Positions 58,801 to 60,396 of a DNA stretch of 60,396 nucleotides are shown here, in pieces (the stretch's first letter is position 1; every line of letters starts with the position of its first letter). Below the pieces are notes generated by a model that searched no databases, was not told where the DNA came from, and worked only from the letters and a program-made list of their open reading frames with translations. Source of the stretch: Pseudomonadota bacterium (GTDB taxonomy: Bacteria > Pseudomonadota > Gammaproteobacteria > Burkholderiales > Sulfuriferulaceae); NCBI GenBank assembly GCA_021790515.1, contig JAJYHV010000016.1, positions 1 through 60,396 of the forward strand, written 5' to 3'. The translations under genes were made by a program, and so were the position numbers.

Positions 58801-60396
58801 CCGTCCACAATCAGGTTCGCGGTCTTGTTGTATTGCGACTCCGTCACCGTGTTGCCGCTGCCGCTCGCCACCGTCAGCGTTACCCCAGACCCCAGGTTTG
58901 CTGTGTCATTCGAGCCGTTCAGCGTGGCATTGCCACTCAGGTTCACGGCCGTCACACCGCTCGCCGTGATCGTGCTTGATCCACCATTTACCGTCAAGTT
59001 CGTCAGTCCGGACGTCGCGTCGATCACGCTCGAATTGCCTTTCACCGTCAGGTACGTTGTGCCGGTTGTATCTATCGTGTTGCCGTTGCCGTTTACCGTC
59101 AAACTGCTCACGTTGCCAGCATGCACCGTGTCGCCAGCCAGATTGAGTGTGCTGTAATTCCCGCTGACTGCAACCGCCACACCTGTGCTGGTCAGATTCA
59201 GCGTATCGTACATCCCTGTCACCGATACACTGCCGAACGCATCGCCTCCCGTTTGGGTCAACGTATTGTATGATCCTGCCAGCGTCAGCGCATCACCAGT
59301 CGCCCGCGCCGTCACGTCAAATGTGCCCGTATTTCCGCCCAGCGTGTCGCTCGCATTGACTCCGTCCATAATCAGGTTCGCGGTCTTGTAATACTGCGAC
59401 TCCGTTACCGTGTCATTGCTGCCGCTCGTCACCGTCAACGTCACCCCAGACTTCGCGTTCACCGTGTCGTTCGACCCGCTCAGTGTCGCATTGCCGGACA
59501 GATTCAAGGCAGAAATACCGCTGCCGGTAATCATGCTCGAATTGCCGTTCACCGTGAGATATGAGACACCACTGGTATCAATCGTATTATCGTTGCCGTT
59601 CACCGTCAGGTTGCTCACGTTGCCGGCATGCACCGTGTCGCCGGCCAGATTGAGTGTGCTGTAATTCCCGCTGACAGCGACCGCCACACCTGTGCTCGTC
59701 AGATTCAGCAGAGTCAGTGTATCGCTCGATCCCGTCACCGACACGCTGCCGAACGCATCGCCTCCCGTTTGGGTCAACGTATTGTACGATCCCGCCAGCG
59801 TCAGCGCATCACCAGTCGCCCGCGCCGTCACGTCAAATGTGCCGTAGTAGCCGCCCAGCGTGTCGCTCGCATTGGCTCCGTCCACAATCAGGTTCGCGGT
59901 CTTGTAATACTGCGACTCCGTCACCGTGTCCTTGCTGCCGTTCGCTACCGTCAATGTCACGCCAGAACCCAGGTTTACCATGTCGTTCGACCCGCTCAGT
60001 GTCGCATTGCCGGACAGATTCAAGGCAGAAATACCGCTGCCGGTAATCGTGCTCGAATTGCCGTTCACCGTCAGATACGTTGTGCCGGTTGTATCTATCG
60101 TGTTGCCGTTGCCGTTCACAGTTAACGAACCGGCATTGCTGGCAGTAATCGGACTACCGTCAAGATTGAGCGTATTGCTGTTTCCGCTGACAGCGACCGC
60201 CACACCTGTGCTCGTCAGATTCAGCAGAGTCAGCGTATCGTACATCCCTGTCACCGACACGCTGCTATAGGCATCGCCGCCGGTCTGTGTCAGGGTGTTG
60301 TACGATCCCGCCAGCGTCAGTGCATCACCATTCGCCTGCGCGGTCACGTCAAATGTGCCAGTATTTCCGTCCAGCGTATTGCTGGAATTTGCAGCC
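55875..60396 (-). CDS. giant repetitive secreted protein, type I secretion cargo (5' end outside window)
   Basis: At least 1,506 residues are in the window; the frame is open at 60396. Nearly all of it consists of units of 169-187 residues rich in Asn, Gly, Thr, Ser, Val and Leu with almost no basic residues (for example LTVNGNGNTIDTTGTTYLTV, LNLSGNATLNGSNDTANL). Short turns such as GNxNTI recur about every 9-10 residues, which suggests a parallel beta-helix. The last 130 residues differ: FGSDVTSDQLWFSRSGNNLL, then ITNWF, LVQAMASMTPPPSGQM and a final LAANWH. This matches the haemolysin-type calcium-binding-related C-terminal domain of RTX proteins and so the type I secretion signal. No canonical GGxGxDxUx nonapeptides are obvious. 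It is probably a surface adhesin or biofilm protein. Confidence 0.88.
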   Translation of the reverse strand, partial: AANSSNTLDGNTGTFDVTAQANGDALTLAGSYNTLTQTGGDAYSSVSVTGMYDTLTLLNLTSTGVAVAVSGNSNTLNLDGSPITASNAGSLTVNGNGNTIDTTGTTYLTVNGNSSTITGSGISALNLSGNATLSGSNDMVNLGSGVTLTVANGSKDTVTESQYYKTANLIVDGANASDTLGGYYGTFDVTARATGDALTLAGSYNTLTQTGGDAFGSVSVTGSSDTLTLLNLTSTGVAVAVSGNYSTLNLAGDTVHAGNVSNLTVNGNDNTIDTSGVSYLTVNGNSSMITGSGISALNLSGNATLSGSNDTVNAKSGVTLTVTSGSNDTVTESQYYKTANLIMDGVNASDTLGGNTGTFDVTARATGDALTLAGSYNTLTQTGGDAFGSVSVTGMYDTLNLTSTGVAVAVSGNYSTLNLAGDTVHAGNVSSLTVNGNGNTIDTTGTTYLTVKGNSSVIDATSGLTNLTVNGGSSTITASGVTAVNLSGNATLNGSNDTANLGSGVTLTVASGSGNTVTESQYNKTANLIVDGANASDTVAGYDGTFDVTAQATGDALTLAGYDNTLTQTGGDAYGSVSVTGLSDTLNLTSAGVVVNVSSNYSTLNLAGDTVHAGNVSSLTVNGNGNTIDTTGTTYLTVKGNSSVIDATTGLTNLTVNGGSSTIIASGVTTMNLSGNATLNGSNDTANLGSGVTLTVASGSGNTVTESQYNKIAGLIVDGANVSDTVAGYDGTFDVTAQATGAALTLAGYDDTLTQTGGDAYGSVSVTGSNDTLNLTSAGVAVNVSSNYSTLDLAGDTVNDNNVSGLTVGGNSNTINVTGTTGLTINGDSDTINATGVTGLIVNGNATLNGSNDTANLGSGVTLTVASGSGNTVTESQYNKTAGLIVDGANVSETVAGYDGTFDVTAQATGAALTLAGYGNTLTQTGGNAYGSVSVTGSNDTLNLTSAGVAVNVSSNYSTLNLAGDTVHAGNVSSLTVNGNGNTIDTTGTTYLTVKGNSSVIDATTGLTNLTVNGGSSTITASGVTTMNLSGNATLNGSNDTANLGSGVTLTVASGSGNTVTESQYNKIAGLIVDGANASDTVAGYDGTFDVTAQATGAALTLAGYDDTLTQTGGDAYGSVSVTGSNDTLNLTSAGVAVNVSSNYSTLDLAGDTVNDNNVSGLTVGGNSNTINVTGTTGLTINGDSDTINATGVTGLIVNGNATLNGSNDTANLGSGVTLTVASGSGNTVTESQYNKTAGLIVDGANVSETVAGYYGTFDVTAQATGDALTLAGYDNTLTQTGGDAFSSVSVTGTSDTLNLTSAGVAVNVSSNYSTLNLAGDTVNDNNVSGLTVGGNGNTINVTGTTGLTINGDSDTINATGVTGLVVNGNATLNGSNNAVNMGSAATLALANGSGANSFSVSNGASDTLAFGSDVTSDQLWFSRSGNNLLVTVDGTSETETITNWFDGAYYQIGIVKDGSGDTISASGINSLVQAMASMTPPPSGQMTLSATQQQQLAPVLAANWH
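56581..60310 (-). repeat. long tandem repeat array coding for the secreted protein
   Basis: The same codon string (revcomp of CCGCCAGYGTCAG) recurs at about 56581, 57088, 57649, 58156, 58717, 59278, 59794 and 60310. The spacings are 507, 561, 507, 561, 561, 516 and 516 bp, all multiples of three. Units differ by an 18-residue module (561 against 507) and by a three-residue insert TLL (516 against 507). The 507+561 pair is duplicated with very few differences over about 0.95 kb. Confidence 0.9.

Noticed and set aside
56581-60310. CRISPR array
   Set aside because: The regular repeats are 507-561 bp long, keep one reading frame and code for protein. There are no short repeats with unique spacers and no cas genes.

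Overview
The window looks like a chromosomal segment of a Gram-negative betaproteobacterium. The evidence is an SAH riboswitch in front of ahcY, an argH/AlgZ-like/AlgR-like block, lipid A genes (lpxC, lpxH), a MurE with the meso-diaminopimelate motif DNPR, and a leader resembling betaproteobacterial rRNA leaders at the left edge. The species cannot be named from the sequence alone.

Layout. 0-0.4 kb: a strong minus-strand promoter, initiator tRNA-Met and a boxA-like site, suggesting an rRNA operon beyond the left edge. 0.4-13 kb: housekeeping genes, namely a di-iron desaturase-like protein, SAH riboswitch-ahcY-metF, a GAF-GGDEF diguanylate cyclase, the YlqF GTPase, an FAD oxidoreductase, argH-cheV, and a LytS/AlgZ-type kinase with a LytTR regulator. 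12.6-31.3 kb: a complete dcw cluster on the minus strand (mraZ-rsmH-ftsL-ftsI-murE-murF-mraY-murD-ftsW-murG-murC-murB-ddl-ftsQ-ftsA-ftsZ, then lpxC). Most genes in it overlap by a few bases. It is read from a promoter covered by four GTGG repeats at 10-bp spacing, which is the expected MraZ operator. 31.6-37.6 kb: a TrmH-family methyltransferase, marC, alaS and a large conserved hypothetical gene.

37.8-41.9 kb is an accessory island. It holds small membrane and exported proteins of unknown function, a tandem paralogue broken by two frameshifts, and a frameshifted remnant that resembles a PD-(D/E)XK nuclease toxin C-terminus. Two copies of a structured repeat with inverted ends border or interrupt it. 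Two more copies lie at 48.3 kb and at the stop codon of rho.

41.8-50.5 kb: cysS, a TPR protein and an L,D-transpeptidase that share a C-terminal domain, ppiB, lpxH, bioA, trxA and rho. 50.9-60.4 kb: a type I secretion operon on the minus strand. A very large repetitive secreted protein (its 5' end lies outside the window) is followed by an HlyB-type ABC transporter, an HlyD-type adaptor and a TolC-type outer-membrane protein. The secreted protein is built from 169-187-residue units of beta-helix-like sequence and ends in a haemolysin-type calcium-binding-related domain. One block of about 1 kb is duplicated almost identically.

The parts that seem least described are the repeat family, the island with its possible toxin remnant, and the cargo of the type I secretion operon.
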